Assembly (NCBI RefSeq): GCF_003999995.1
Contig: NZ_RJAD01000002.1
Coordinates: 62,001 to 126,000 of the forward strand
DNA from: Microbacterium sulfonylureivorans
GTDB taxonomy: Bacteria > Actinomycetota > Actinomycetes > Actinomycetales > Microbacteriaceae
Length of the DNA: 64,000 nt
Direction of reading: 5' to 3'
Shown here one piece after another: positions 43,897 to 51,218 of the stretch. A program made the position numbers and the translations under genes. Positions within the stretch are counted from its first letter, which is position 1. Every line of letters begins with the position of its first letter. The notes beneath the pieces were generated by a model. It worked only from the letters and a program-made list of their open reading frames with translations, was not told the origin of the DNA and made no database searches.

Positions 43897-44460
43897 GTGA
43901 CCGTTTCTGACGAGCAAGACTGGGCTCGCGCTGTTGCCGGCGAGGGTGAGGCGTTTGGGCGTGTGTTCGACCGTCACCGTGACCGCGTCCGGCGCCACGC
44001 TCGGGGGCTGGCTCCGTCGCCGACGGAGGCGGAGGACGTTGTATCGATCACGTTCCTGGAGGCGTGGCGCAAGCGCGAGAGCGTGCGCTTCGTCGATGCG
44101 TCGATGCTTCCCTGGCTCCTGCGCACGGCTACGTACACGTGCATGAACCTTGCACGGGCCGAGAGGCGTTATCGCGCGGCCCTCGCCCGGATCCCGGTCG
44201 CCGATCCGTCGCCCGACCCGGCCGACGTCGTCGGTGACGGTGAGGTGTTTCGTGTGATGCGACGCTTGTCGCTCCGTGATCAGGAGATCATCACGCTCTG
44301 CCTGCTCGAGGATCTCTCTACCGAGGACGCGGCCCGACTGCTGGGTGTGCGCGCCTCCTCAGCACGTGCGCGGCTGTCCCGAGCGCGGGCTCGCCTGCGG
44401 GACGAGGCCCACCATCTGCGCCCCCTCGGATTCCCATCGGAAGGTGCTTCCAATGCCTGA
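43897..44460 (+). CDS. ECF-type sigma factor
   Basis: The 187-residue protein has region 2 (AFGRVFDRHRDRVRRHARGL, then EAEDVVSITFLEAWRKRES) and region 4 (LRDQEIITLCLLEDLSTEDA then LLGVRASSARARLSRARARL). The linker and region 4 resemble ECF families partnered with membrane proteins in Actinobacteria. GTG at 43897; frames further upstream are not sigma-like. It overlaps the next gene by 8 nt. Confidence 0.87.
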   Translation: MTVSDEQDWARAVAGEGEAFGRVFDRHRDRVRRHARGLAPSPTEAEDVVSITFLEAWRKRESVRFVDASMLPWLLRTATYTCMNLARAERRYRAALARIPVADPSPDPADVVGDGEVFRVMRRLSLRDQEIITLCLLEDLSTEDAARLLGVRASSARARLSRARARLRDEAHHLRPLGFPSEGASNA

Positions 44461-45247
44461 TGTCATGACAACCCGAGATGAAGCGCAGCGGCGGATGTTC
44501 GTCGCTCTGGCTGAGTCGGCACCGTTGAACCGTCGAGCACCGCGCACGCTCGTTGCGCTGACTGTCTTTGCTGTCTCGGGGGTGCTGGCAGGCGCGGCGA
44601 CGTCGGCTGCCGTGGCATTGACGGCGGAGTCCCGTGCCGGTTCCAACGTCACCCATGTGCCACCCTCGCCCGCGCAGCTCGCCGCGACGGTACCTGGCGA
44701 CACGCAACTGCTCGGCGATCCCTTCTTCATCGAGCGGGCGGTCGGGCCGACGACCCTGGATGTCGGCGTCGCCCCGGAGGGCGCTACCGAACTCTACGTC
44801 GCGTTCCGGTGCCTGGGTGCGGGAGTGGAGGTCATCAGCATCGACGGGGACGTTATCGGCACGAGCTATTGCGACGGCACCGGCGGCGGATCAGCTGGCG
44901 GCGAGACCGTCACCGGACCTGGGCCTCACAGCCTCAGTGTTTCCGGCTCCGGCAGCTACATGCTGTGGGCCTCCTGGTCCGCACCCGCGCTGCCACCAGG
45001 ACCGTCCTCGGAGCAGAGCGCCGCCATAGCCGACGGCACCGTCACGGAGGCCGAATACCGTGCCGGATTCGAGCGCTACGCGAAGTGCATGAGCGACGGC
45101 GGCCACCCGGTCGATGTGATCGACACCACCCAGAAGGTCGTGCGCTACGTGAACAGCGACGCATCAGTGCAGTCGGGGGTCGAGGGCCAGTGCTACGCGT
45201 CCGAGTTCGCGCAACTCGACTCCGGCTGGCAAAGCGCAAACCAGTAG
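44453..45247 (+). CDS. Membrane partner of the ECF sigma factor, possible anti-sigma
   Basis: The 264-residue protein has a short cytoplasmic N-terminus (TRDEAQRRMFVALAESAPLN), one membrane helix near residues 36-60 and a large outer region with four Cys. It overlaps the sigma gene by 8 nt, the usual place for an anti-sigma factor. It has no HxxxCxxC zinc motif, so anti-sigma activity is inferred from position only. The outer part ends with YRAGFERYAKCMSDGGHPVD, a pattern also found alone in actinobacterial exported proteins. Confidence 0.7.
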   Translation: MPDVMTTRDEAQRRMFVALAESAPLNRRAPRTLVALTVFAVSGVLAGAATSAAVALTAESRAGSNVTHVPPSPAQLAATVPGDTQLLGDPFFIERAVGPTTLDVGVAPEGATELYVAFRCLGAGVEVISIDGDVIGTSYCDGTGGGSAGGETVTGPGPHSLSVSGSGSYMLWASWSAPALPPGPSSEQSAAIADGTVTEAEYRAGFERYAKCMSDGGHPVDVIDTTQKVVRYVNSDASVQSGVEGQCYASEFAQLDSGWQSANQ

Positions 45248-45256
45248 TAGCCCTTG

Positions 45257-45282
45257 CCGCGAAAGCCGGTGGTTGACCGCCC
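45257..45282 (+). repeat. Dispersed intergenic motif, AGCCGGTGGTTGA type
   Basis: AGCCGGTGGTTGA is identical in the copy at 52848-52872. A third copy at 49106-49130 reads GCCGGTGGCTCAACGGACGC. All three are on the plus strand in spacers. Confidence 0.45.
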
Positions 45283-45336
45283 GGATGTCTGCCCGCTGAG
45301 CCCCGACGAGAGCGTGGGGGCGGCTACGCTCCGAAG

Positions 45337-46248
45337 CTAACTCAAGTGCGGCGAGAGTCCAGCTTCAACGTCCAGCATCGAGCCGGCGCCATCGTGTGAG
45401 GCTAGGACCTGTCCGTTTCGGAACACTTTGAAGTGAGGGAACGTCCCCGTCGTGTACTTGGACGCTGCGCTCGGGCAGTCTTCGATCGTCACGATGAGCA
45501 CCCTGACGCGAGGGGCGTAGTTCGCGGCAAAGGCATGCAGCATCCGCTGTACCTCCAGCCAGAACTGTCCTTGCAATGCTGGCCCAAACCCCACCAGCAC
45601 GGGCCCCTTGTGCTCCGCAACGAGAGCGTTGAAAGTCGCATCGGTTGCCACAGTGGCCGGTGATGGAGCCCACTTCGGCCGCGTGAACCCCGGTCGTGCA
45701 GAATAATTCCTGGGGTCGTGCGCTCGCTCGAAGAATCTCGATTCGGCTCGCCACCTGAGTAGCTTTGGTTGCCGGCTCGCGAAGCGAAGTGCGGGTGGCC
45801 AGGCATAGGTGCGCGACTTGCGGCGCCATGGGAACAGAGGCGAGCGCCACTGCACAGTTACGTAGAAGCCTTCGCCGGGCTTCATTGGGTGGCGATGCTC
45901 GCCCTCGAATGGCGGGAAGCCGAACGACGTGGGCCCGTCGTCGAAGGCGGTGACCGTGAGAGCTTCCCCACGATTGAGTGCGGATCTTCTGCCAGCACCG
46001 TCACCCCAAAGGGCGAATCCGTTGTCATCGAGAGCGCCGACTGCAAGTTCGACGTCGTGGACGGGATTCGACCCAGTAGAGGAGACCCTCACGACCAGGC
46101 TCGGTGTGAGTCCCGGGTTCACGTCGGTGTTCACAGTCAGCTTCGCGCGACCGAGTATTGCCCATACAACGCCGAAGATCGCGACGAGCCCTGCGACCAC
46201 GGTGATGACGTTTGCGACAAGCCCGAACGCCACCATGAACTCATCCAC
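45337..46248 (-). CDS. Membrane-anchored protein with thioredoxin fold lacking CxxC
   Basis: The 303-residue protein has one N-terminal helix (residues 7-30), a beta-rich middle domain and a thioredoxin-like C-terminus from about 200. That part reads LVAEHKGPVLVGFGPALQGQ, RVRVLIVTIEDCPSAASKYT and the cis-Pro segment TFPHFKVFRNGQVL. The place of the redox CxxC is GPALQGQ, without Cys. It therefore cannot be a standard thioredoxin. GTG at 46248 has CAGGCT 7 nt upstream. Function unknown. Confidence 0.65.
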   Translation of the reverse strand: MDEFMVAFGLVANVITVVAGLVAIFGVVWAILGRAKLTVNTDVNPGLTPSLVVRVSSTGSNPVHDVELAVGALDDNGFALWGDGAGRRSALNRGEALTVTAFDDGPTSFGFPPFEGEHRHPMKPGEGFYVTVQWRSPLFPWRRKSRTYAWPPALRFASRQPKLLRWRAESRFFERAHDPRNYSARPGFTRPKWAPSPATVATDATFNALVAEHKGPVLVGFGPALQGQFWLEVQRMLHAFAANYAPRVRVLIVTIEDCPSAASKYTTGTFPHFKVFRNGQVLASHDGAGSMLDVEAGLSPHLS

Positions 46249-46464
46249 GGGTTGAAGCCTGCCAGAAAAAGCGAGGCCCGCAGGCCGGTCGCTCGACGGG
46301 CGAAGGCGATGGCACGTCAGCCTCTGGCATAGCGAGTAAGCGTGCCGCTGTCTGATGAAAGTATTGCGGAGCGGCACGCCCGTCGCGCCGAGTTTGAACA
46401 GGTGGCGCTGACGCGTTGCGCGGATCGCTAGAGTGATCACTCGATCCAGCCAGCGAAGGCGTTC

Positions 46465-47256
46465 ATGTCGCACGGCGCGGCGTCGGATCCGGTCCCAGGA
46501 GGTCTCGCGGTGAGTATCGCCCCAACGTCATCTGTCGCCGGGTGGTATCCAGCACCTGACGGATCATCGTCACCGTGGTGGTGGGACGGCGCCACGTGGT
46601 CTTCGCCGGGACAACAGACAAGCCCGCAACCGCCCACCGCCAAGCGCCTCATGACGCTGGCGGTCGCTACCCAGGTGCTCCTCATTGTCTGCGGTGTCAT
46701 GTCTATTGTCACCATCGGAGTCGAAACCTTCGGGATCACCTCGGCCACCGCCTACCTCGATGGCTACACCTCCGCTATCGATCTGATCAACACCTACGAC
46801 CGCGTCACTCTGATCGTCACGATCCTGGCGGCGATCGCAATTCTCGCCACTGGCGTGCTGTGGGTGCTTTGGCAGTACCGCGCCGCCAAGCACGCCGCCG
46901 GCCAGACGCGGCGATCGCCCGGCTGGCATGTCGGCTCCTGGGTTGTGCCGATCATCTGCCTCTGGTTCCCGTACCAGAACATTTCCGACCTCTGGCGCGC
47001 AACGGGCCGCTCTCGACCCGCGTGGCAGATTGTGTGGTGGGCGTGCTGGATCGTCAGCAGCGTCCTGTTCCAGATAGCAACCCGCATCTTCGCGGTCGCC
47101 GAGGACCTAGAACTGTTCCGGCTCGGAATGTCTCTGAGCCTGGCAGGCGAGGTATTCCAGATGGCTGCCGTGCCGTTTGCGTGGCTGATCGTCCGCGACA
47201 TCACCCTGGGAATCACGCGGCGCTCGGCTGTCGGCATCCCAAAGATGGTCAGTTGA
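46465..47256 (+). CDS. DUF2510/DUF4328 membrane protein
   Basis: The 263-residue protein has an N-terminal DUF2510 motif (AGWYPAPDGSSSPWWWDGATW) near residue 25, then six membrane segments. The DUF4328 signature YRAAKHAAGQTRRSPGWHVG then WFPYQNISDLWRA lies near 140-175. This combination is common in Actinobacteria and has no known function. GAAGG precedes the ATG, and TAGAGT about 30 nt upstream may be its -10. Confidence 0.85.
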   Translation: MSHGAASDPVPGGLAVSIAPTSSVAGWYPAPDGSSSPWWWDGATWSSPGQQTSPQPPTAKRLMTLAVATQVLLIVCGVMSIVTIGVETFGITSATAYLDGYTSAIDLINTYDRVTLIVTILAAIAILATGVLWVLWQYRAAKHAAGQTRRSPGWHVGSWVVPIICLWFPYQNISDLWRATGRSRPAWQIVWWACWIVSSVLFQIATRIFAVAEDLELFRLGMSLSLAGEVFQMAAVPFAWLIVRDITLGITRRSAVGIPKMVS

Positions 47257-47456
47257 CGGCGACCTAGTCCACACCGACGCCAGGGAGTAGTCGCCAACGT
47301 CGTGCCCGCTCGGCTGGTGGTTCATTCTTGGTTCACTTGCTGGCGTTGCGTCTGGTTGCTGGTACGGCAGTTGAGGGGACTGGCCGTAATGGCGGCAGTG
47401 CAGCTCCTTGAGGGTCGGCAAGCGTGCGCCCCTTCGCACGCGCGGAGGCTGCGGCG

Positions 47457-48383
47457 TTATCGCGGCTTGCGCGTGTCCCGTCGCTCTGACGGTCGGTCGT
47501 GCTCTGTCGTCCGGATATGTTGAAGCGCCGTCCTGAGCTCCGTCAGGAATGCACGGTCCTCGACGGGCCGGTAGTCGTTGGCCGGCTCGCACGCCACGAT
47601 CTCTCGGACGTGCGCACGTTGAGTATGTTCGTGGGCGATAACCCAAAAGTCCGCGAGAGCCAGCATCACCGTTGCTGAGCGGAACCAGTCGGTGACCCCG
47701 TGACGAACGATCCCTTGATCTTCGTCGTTGACTTCGAAGATCGAAAGGTGAGTAGCGACTCCTGCGTGGGTAGTGCGACTCAACTCGCCGTACAGTGGTC
47801 CAGCCTCGGGAACAAGTGATCGTAAGCGGCCAATGGTTTTCTGCGGCTGGACCGCGTCGATGTCATCGTCCTTATCTAGCTCTGCGACGGCGACCGCCCA
47901 GGCGACCTGCTCAAGCACGTGTCGTGCAACCGAGTCCGCCTCGAATGTTAGCCGGAGCTGGTAGAGCAGGTGAGCGGCGAACATCGACCACTGAAGCCGC
48001 TGAAGTGCAACCGCCCCTGCGTACATTCCGACAGTTAGCTCGTGATCCGGGTCGGTCTTCAGCGACTTCAGCGAGCGGTCGACATACGCTCGCGCATGCC
48101 GATAAGCCTCCACATACTTGATCCTCGCCGGGTCCGTGTTGTCATCGAACTCGTGGTCGGCGTATTCGCTCCGCACGGAGTCGATGCTCTTTCTCCCGAG
48201 CGAGCTAGCGATTGCGACAGCGCGCAAGCTCTCGGAGAGCTTCGAGTCGCGATCGAAACGGCGGTCGTAGAGGATTGCGCCGGTGCCGACGGACCAGATC
48301 ATTGACAGATCTGAAAGAGTCTCGAACAGCGCTGGCGAACGCATCTGCGCGATGGACTCCGCGTTAAAGGGGAAGTCGTCCAT
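47457..48383 (-). CDS. Hypothetical helical protein
   Basis: The 308-residue cytoplasmic protein is mostly helical (EAYRHARAYVDRSLKSLKTD near residue 91, HVLEQVAWAVAVAELDKDD near 158). A conserved-looking LYGELSRTTHAGVATHLS lies near 197. I do not recognise the family. TAGGTT (complement 48390-48395) 6 nt before the ATG fixes the start. Single-gene unit. Confidence 0.7.
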   Translation of the reverse strand: MDDFPFNAESIAQMRSPALFETLSDLSMIWSVGTGAILYDRRFDRDSKLSESLRAVAIASSLGRKSIDSVRSEYADHEFDDNTDPARIKYVEAYRHARAYVDRSLKSLKTDPDHELTVGMYAGAVALQRLQWSMFAAHLLYQLRLTFEADSVARHVLEQVAWAVAVAELDKDDDIDAVQPQKTIGRLRSLVPEAGPLYGELSRTTHAGVATHLSIFEVNDEDQGIVRHGVTDWFRSATVMLALADFWVIAHEHTQRAHVREIVACEPANDYRPVEDRAFLTELRTALQHIRTTEHDRPSERRDTRKPR

Positions 48384-48513
48384 CCGTGCAACCTAGCGTG
48401 CGATCGGGCGGTGCACTGTGTGCATTCCCCGCGCACGCGGCGCGCGTCATTCCATCCGGGCCGTACCTGCCCGCACGACCGTGCCTCACCGAGCGGAAAT
48501 CACCTCGTCGGAG

Positions 48514-48687
48514 TTAGGGTCGGTATTCGTCCCTTCGAGGCGGGAGGGGCTCCGGCGGAAGCATCGTCTGCGCGTTCATCTGCTCGGGAGGTTTCATCAC
48601 CGAGAGGAAGAAGCCAAGCGCCTTCACCAACGTGTTACCGATCACTGCGGCTACCCGCCAAACCAGGGAGCGATCGTGATCGGCCAT
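48514..48687 (-). CDS. Small one-helix protein
   Basis: Fifty-seven residues: ADHDRSLVWRVAAVIGNTLV then one hydrophobic helix, then a Pro-rich tail ending PPRRDEYRP. GATGCT 6 nt before the ATG supports the start. No family recognised. Confidence 0.5.
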   Translation of the reverse strand: MADHDRSLVWRVAAVIGNTLVKALGFFLSVMKPPEQMNAQTMLPPEPLPPRRDEYRP

Positions 48688-48800
48688 GCCGCAAGCATCC
48701 ATCATCGAGGTACCGAGCGTCTAGCGGTGTGGCGAGGTGGAACGGTGCGATCGCCGGTCCCTGACCGTACAGAGGTTGGTGGTTACAGCCCCACCGGGGG

Positions 48801-49082
48801 CTACAGGACGACCCCAGTTCCGACTCGTCGTGGACCCTCGACGATCGAGAACGTGGTGCCTGGCCGTAACAACGAATAGTCGACGTCGTAAAGCAGCTCT
48901 AGATCGACCACCGCGGATTCTCCGGGTTCGATCCATCGATCCCCACCCACAACTTCTACCCCGAGCAACTCGCCGCCATCAACACGTACATGCGGTCGAT
49001 AGCCCCCGCTGGCATCTATTCCGCGCTCTCGCCCGCCCGCACGCGTCTCCAGCAAGTTGATCTCAGCGTGGACCGACGGCAC
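48801..49082 (-). CDS. Stand-alone EF-Tu C-terminal (domain III)-like protein
   Basis: The 93-residue single beta barrel begins HAEINLLETRAGGRERGI with the GYRPHVRVDG motif near residue 27, then WIEPGESAVVDLELLYDVDY and RPGTTFSIVEGPRRVGTGVV. These are the landmarks of the EF-Tu C-terminal barrel, where it contacts aminoacyl-tRNA. No GTPase domain is attached. TAGACT (complement 49089-49094) lies 6 nt before the GTG. Role unknown. Confidence 0.78.
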   Translation of the reverse strand: MPSVHAEINLLETRAGGRERGIDASGGYRPHVRVDGGELLGVEVVGGDRWIEPGESAVVDLELLYDVDYSLLRPGTTFSIVEGPRRVGTGVVL

Positions 49083-49165
49083 GCGCCGAGTCTACGACGA
49101 TGGCACGCACGCCGGTGGCTCAACGGACGCCCGATCGGCATTGAAGATCGATGTACGGTACGTAG

Positions 49166-49357
49166 GTGAAACAGGTCTGGATCGTCTACCACGACAGTTC
49201 GCCCGACAACAACATCCTCGGCGTCTTCGATGACGAGGATGAAGCGTATGCCTATCAAGAGGCGGTCGCCCCGGGCTACCCGGATGGTGCCTTGCTTACG
49301 CCGTTCCCGGTTCCCTGGCGTGGTACTGACCACGTCACTGAAATTCGGATCGGCTAA
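49166..49357 (+). CDS. Small hypothetical protein
   Basis: Sixty-three residues, KQVWIVYHDSSPDNNILGVF then DDEDEAYAYQEAVAPGY, reading like a compact alpha/beta domain. It resembles short proteins of the pattern VWxVxxxxxxxxxxxGVFxDExxA. TACGGT (49154-49159) lies 6 nt before the GTG. Not identified. Confidence 0.65.
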   Translation: MKQVWIVYHDSSPDNNILGVFDDEDEAYAYQEAVAPGYPDGALLTPFPVPWRGTDHVTEIRIG

Positions 49358-49381
49358 CCGCTCACCCTCGCCCGACGACGG

Positions 49382-49430
49382 GCAACGTCCTGGGCGTGAC
49401 GGGGAGCGTCAACTCGACGCTGGACGTTGC
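49382..49430. repeat. Inverted repeat after the 49166 gene
   Basis: GGCAACGTCC (49382-49391) pairs perfectly with GGACGTTGCC (49421-49430). Inside it AGCGTC-AACTC-GACGCT forms a second hairpin. It lies 25 nt past a stop codon. A terminator or a folded recombination site would both fit. Confidence 0.55.
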
Positions 49431-49456
49431 CGGCCGTCGAAGTGATACCGCATTGA

Positions 49457-49478
49457 CCGGTCCGCCTACGCGCGTCGA
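49457..49478 (+). repeat. Direct repeat upstream of the DUF4279 gene (left copy)
   Basis: CCGGTCCGC-C-TACGCGCG-T-CGA. It matches the copy at 49947-49968 at 20 of 22 positions. The two copies flank one complete gene, 490 bp apart, in the same orientation. Confidence 0.6.
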
Positions 49479-49524
49479 GGTCTGCGAACACCGTCGCTCC
49501 AGCGGCCGCCCATATGGTGGCTTC

Positions 49525-49935
49525 ATGATTCAGTCCGGACAAGCGTCTCTCGTGGTACTCGCGACAGAAACTGCGCCCGATGACGTATCCCAACTGCTCG
49601 GATTGGTTCCCAGCGAGACACATCTCAAAGGCGCGTCGCTGCGCTCTGGACGCGTGCGTGAGCGTCACGTGTGGACACTCGACGTCGGACAGCTGGACAA
49701 CACTGAAGACGATCAGAGCGGAACTCGAGCCCTTCGAGAGCTGCTCAACCGGTGCCAAGTCGCTGCAGGACGCTTTGCTTCCCTGCCATCGGACTGCGAA
49801 GCACGCATCTGGTGGAGCGCGTACTCCGACTCACATCAAGGCGGATTCGTGATCCCCACTGCCCTCGCACAGCAGCTTGCTTTGCTCGGCGTGGATCTGT
49901 TCGGCACCACCTGGTGCCGGGATGAAGACAAGTAG
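49525..49935 (+). CDS. DUF4279 domain protein
   Basis: The 136-residue protein matches the DUF4279 pattern: ETAPDDVSQLLGLVPSETHL near residue 15, HVWTLDVGQL near 48, then a RIWWSAYSDSHQGGFVIP strand and a C-terminal helix with TWCRDED. It is a small cytoplasmic protein family of unknown function, often near toxin immunity or mobile genes. TATGGT (49513-49518) lies 6 nt before the ATG. The gene is flanked by 22-bp direct repeats. Confidence 0.82.
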   Translation: MIQSGQASLVVLATETAPDDVSQLLGLVPSETHLKGASLRSGRVRERHVWTLDVGQLDNTEDDQSGTRALRELLNRCQVAAGRFASLPSDCEARIWWSAYSDSHQGGFVIPTALAQQLALLGVDLFGTTWCRDEDK

Positions 49936-49946
49936 CCGCGCGGACG

Positions 49947-49968
49947 CCGGTCCGCATACGCGCGACGA
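49947..49968 (+). repeat. Direct repeat downstream of the DUF4279 gene (right copy)
   Basis: CCGGTCCGC-A-TACGCGCG-A-CGA, beginning 11 nt after the DUF4279 stop. Partner of 49457-49478. Confidence 0.6.
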
Positions 49969-50022
49969 CCAACGGAGTCGCAGGGCCGTGTTCGCGACCC
50001 CGTCCCGAGAAAGGCTCACGGC

Positions 50023-50039
50023 GCCGGGCGACGCCCGGC
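50023..50039 (-). terminator. Hairpin after the resolvase gene
   Basis: GCCGGGC-GAC-GCCCGGC is a perfect 7-bp stem, 7 nt beyond the resolvase stop codon. Confidence 0.6.
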
Positions 50040-50046
50040 TTGAGGG

Positions 50047-50670
50047 TCAGAAGATGTGCGCTTCGCAGGGCGCGAGGAATGCTTCGCGGCGACGCTTCAG
50101 TTCGCGATACACGGTTGCGCGGGAGACGCTGAACAGTTCGGCGACCTCGGTCTGCGTGTACTCTCCCCGATCCTGAACCTCGAAGAGAAGCTTGCGCTGG
50201 CTTGTCGACAGCTTGGGCTGCTTGCCCTTGAGTCGTCCCTTCGCACGGGCAACCGCCATCCCCTCGCGAGTGCGCATGCTGATCAGGTCGCGCTCGAACT
50301 CGGCAACCATGGCGAGCACGTTGAACAGCAGCCGCCCTACGGGATCAGTCGGGCCTTATCTGCTTCCTCCGAGGCTGAGCGCAACGCCCTTCGTCGTGAG
50401 TTCGTCGGCGATGTCGCGCGCGTCACGCATCGAGCGCGCGAGCCGGTCGAGCTTGGTCACGACAAGGGTGTCGCCCGCGCGTACAGCCGCGAGCGCTTCG
50501 CGGAGTCCTGGTCTGGCGCGGTTCGCACCGGTCATCCCGTGATCCACGTAGGTATTCGCGTCCTCCACTCCCAGGCGCAGAAGCGCGTCCCTTTGGGCGG
50601 TGAGGTCCTGGTCCGCAGTCGAGACCCTGGCATATCCGATCTGTACTTCATTCATGGGCTCAGCGTTCAC
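50047..50670 (-). pseudogene. Serine recombinase (resolvase/invertase) interrupted by an in-frame stop
   Basis: A 207-codon frame encodes a complete Tn3-type resolvase except for one TAA at 50358-50356. Before it come IGYARVSTADQDL with the catalytic Ser near residue 16, then VDHGMTGANRARPGL, DTLVVTKLDRLARSMRDA and GVALSLGGS. After it come PTDPVGRLLFNVLAMVAEFE, LISMRTREGMAVARAKGR and a C-terminal HTH (YTQTEVAELFSVSRATVYRE). The stop replaces the expected Tyr in the usual VYDP-type segment, with both neighbours also changed. Probably inactive unless read through. It is the only recombinase gene in the window. Confidence 0.85.
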
Positions 50671-50739
50671 CCGTCAACGAGCACCGCTCGCGCCGGATCC
50701 GTCAGCGCACGTTAGCCATGCGATGACAAGCTAAGAGTT

Positions 50740-51087
50740 ATGGACAGTTCCGCCCTCCGTGTGGCTGAGGAGGAGTTGCTCACATCAGCGACTCGGCGCG
50801 ATCCGGATCGGGTACGCGAACTTCTCCATCCCGAGTTCATCGAGATCGGCCGTTGGGGCAGGCGATGGTCGCGAGAGGAGATCGTTGCGGCGATGGCCGT
50901 CGAGATCGAGCGTGCCCCCGTCGCCACGTCGGACTGGGAGTTCAGTGAATTGGTGCCCGGCGTCGCTCTCGTTGGATACACCGTCCACGGCGCGGACCGC
51001 GTCAGTCGCCAATCATCCGTGTGGGTCATGACTGACGGAAAGCCGCAACTCCGCTTCCACCAAGGCACCATCGTCACGGCGCATTAG
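50740..51087 (+). CDS. DUF4440/NTF2-like protein
   Basis: The 115-residue cone-shaped NTF2-like fold has VAEEELLTSATRRDPDRVRE near residue 8, LLHPEFIEIGRWGRRWSREE near 28 and a C-terminal QSSVWVMTDGKPQLRFHQGT. This is the DUF4440 pattern (nuclear transport factor 2-like). Such proteins are binding or enzyme scaffolds. CAAGCT 7 nt before the ATG supports the start. Divergent from the resolvase. Confidence 0.83.
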   Translation: MDSSALRVAEEELLTSATRRDPDRVRELLHPEFIEIGRWGRRWSREEIVAAMAVEIERAPVATSDWEFSELVPGVALVGYTVHGADRVSRQSSVWVMTDGKPQLRFHQGTIVTAH

Positions 51088-51218
51088 CCGATCGATTTCG
51101 GGCCGCGTGCATGGGTCTTGGCGAGGATTGAACGCTAGCGGGGCTAGATGCCGCAATCTGTTTGGGATCGGCTCGCGGCGCGGCGCGGCACGGTTCGGGC
51201 TTCTGGTCTAATCAGGTG

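Noticed and set aside
48929..48965. GGGTTCGATCCATCGATCCCC, similar to a tRNA/tmRNA 3' end and a possible second att site
   Set aside because: Only a partial match to the ssrA end, and it lies inside the EF-Tu-like gene; no longer identity.
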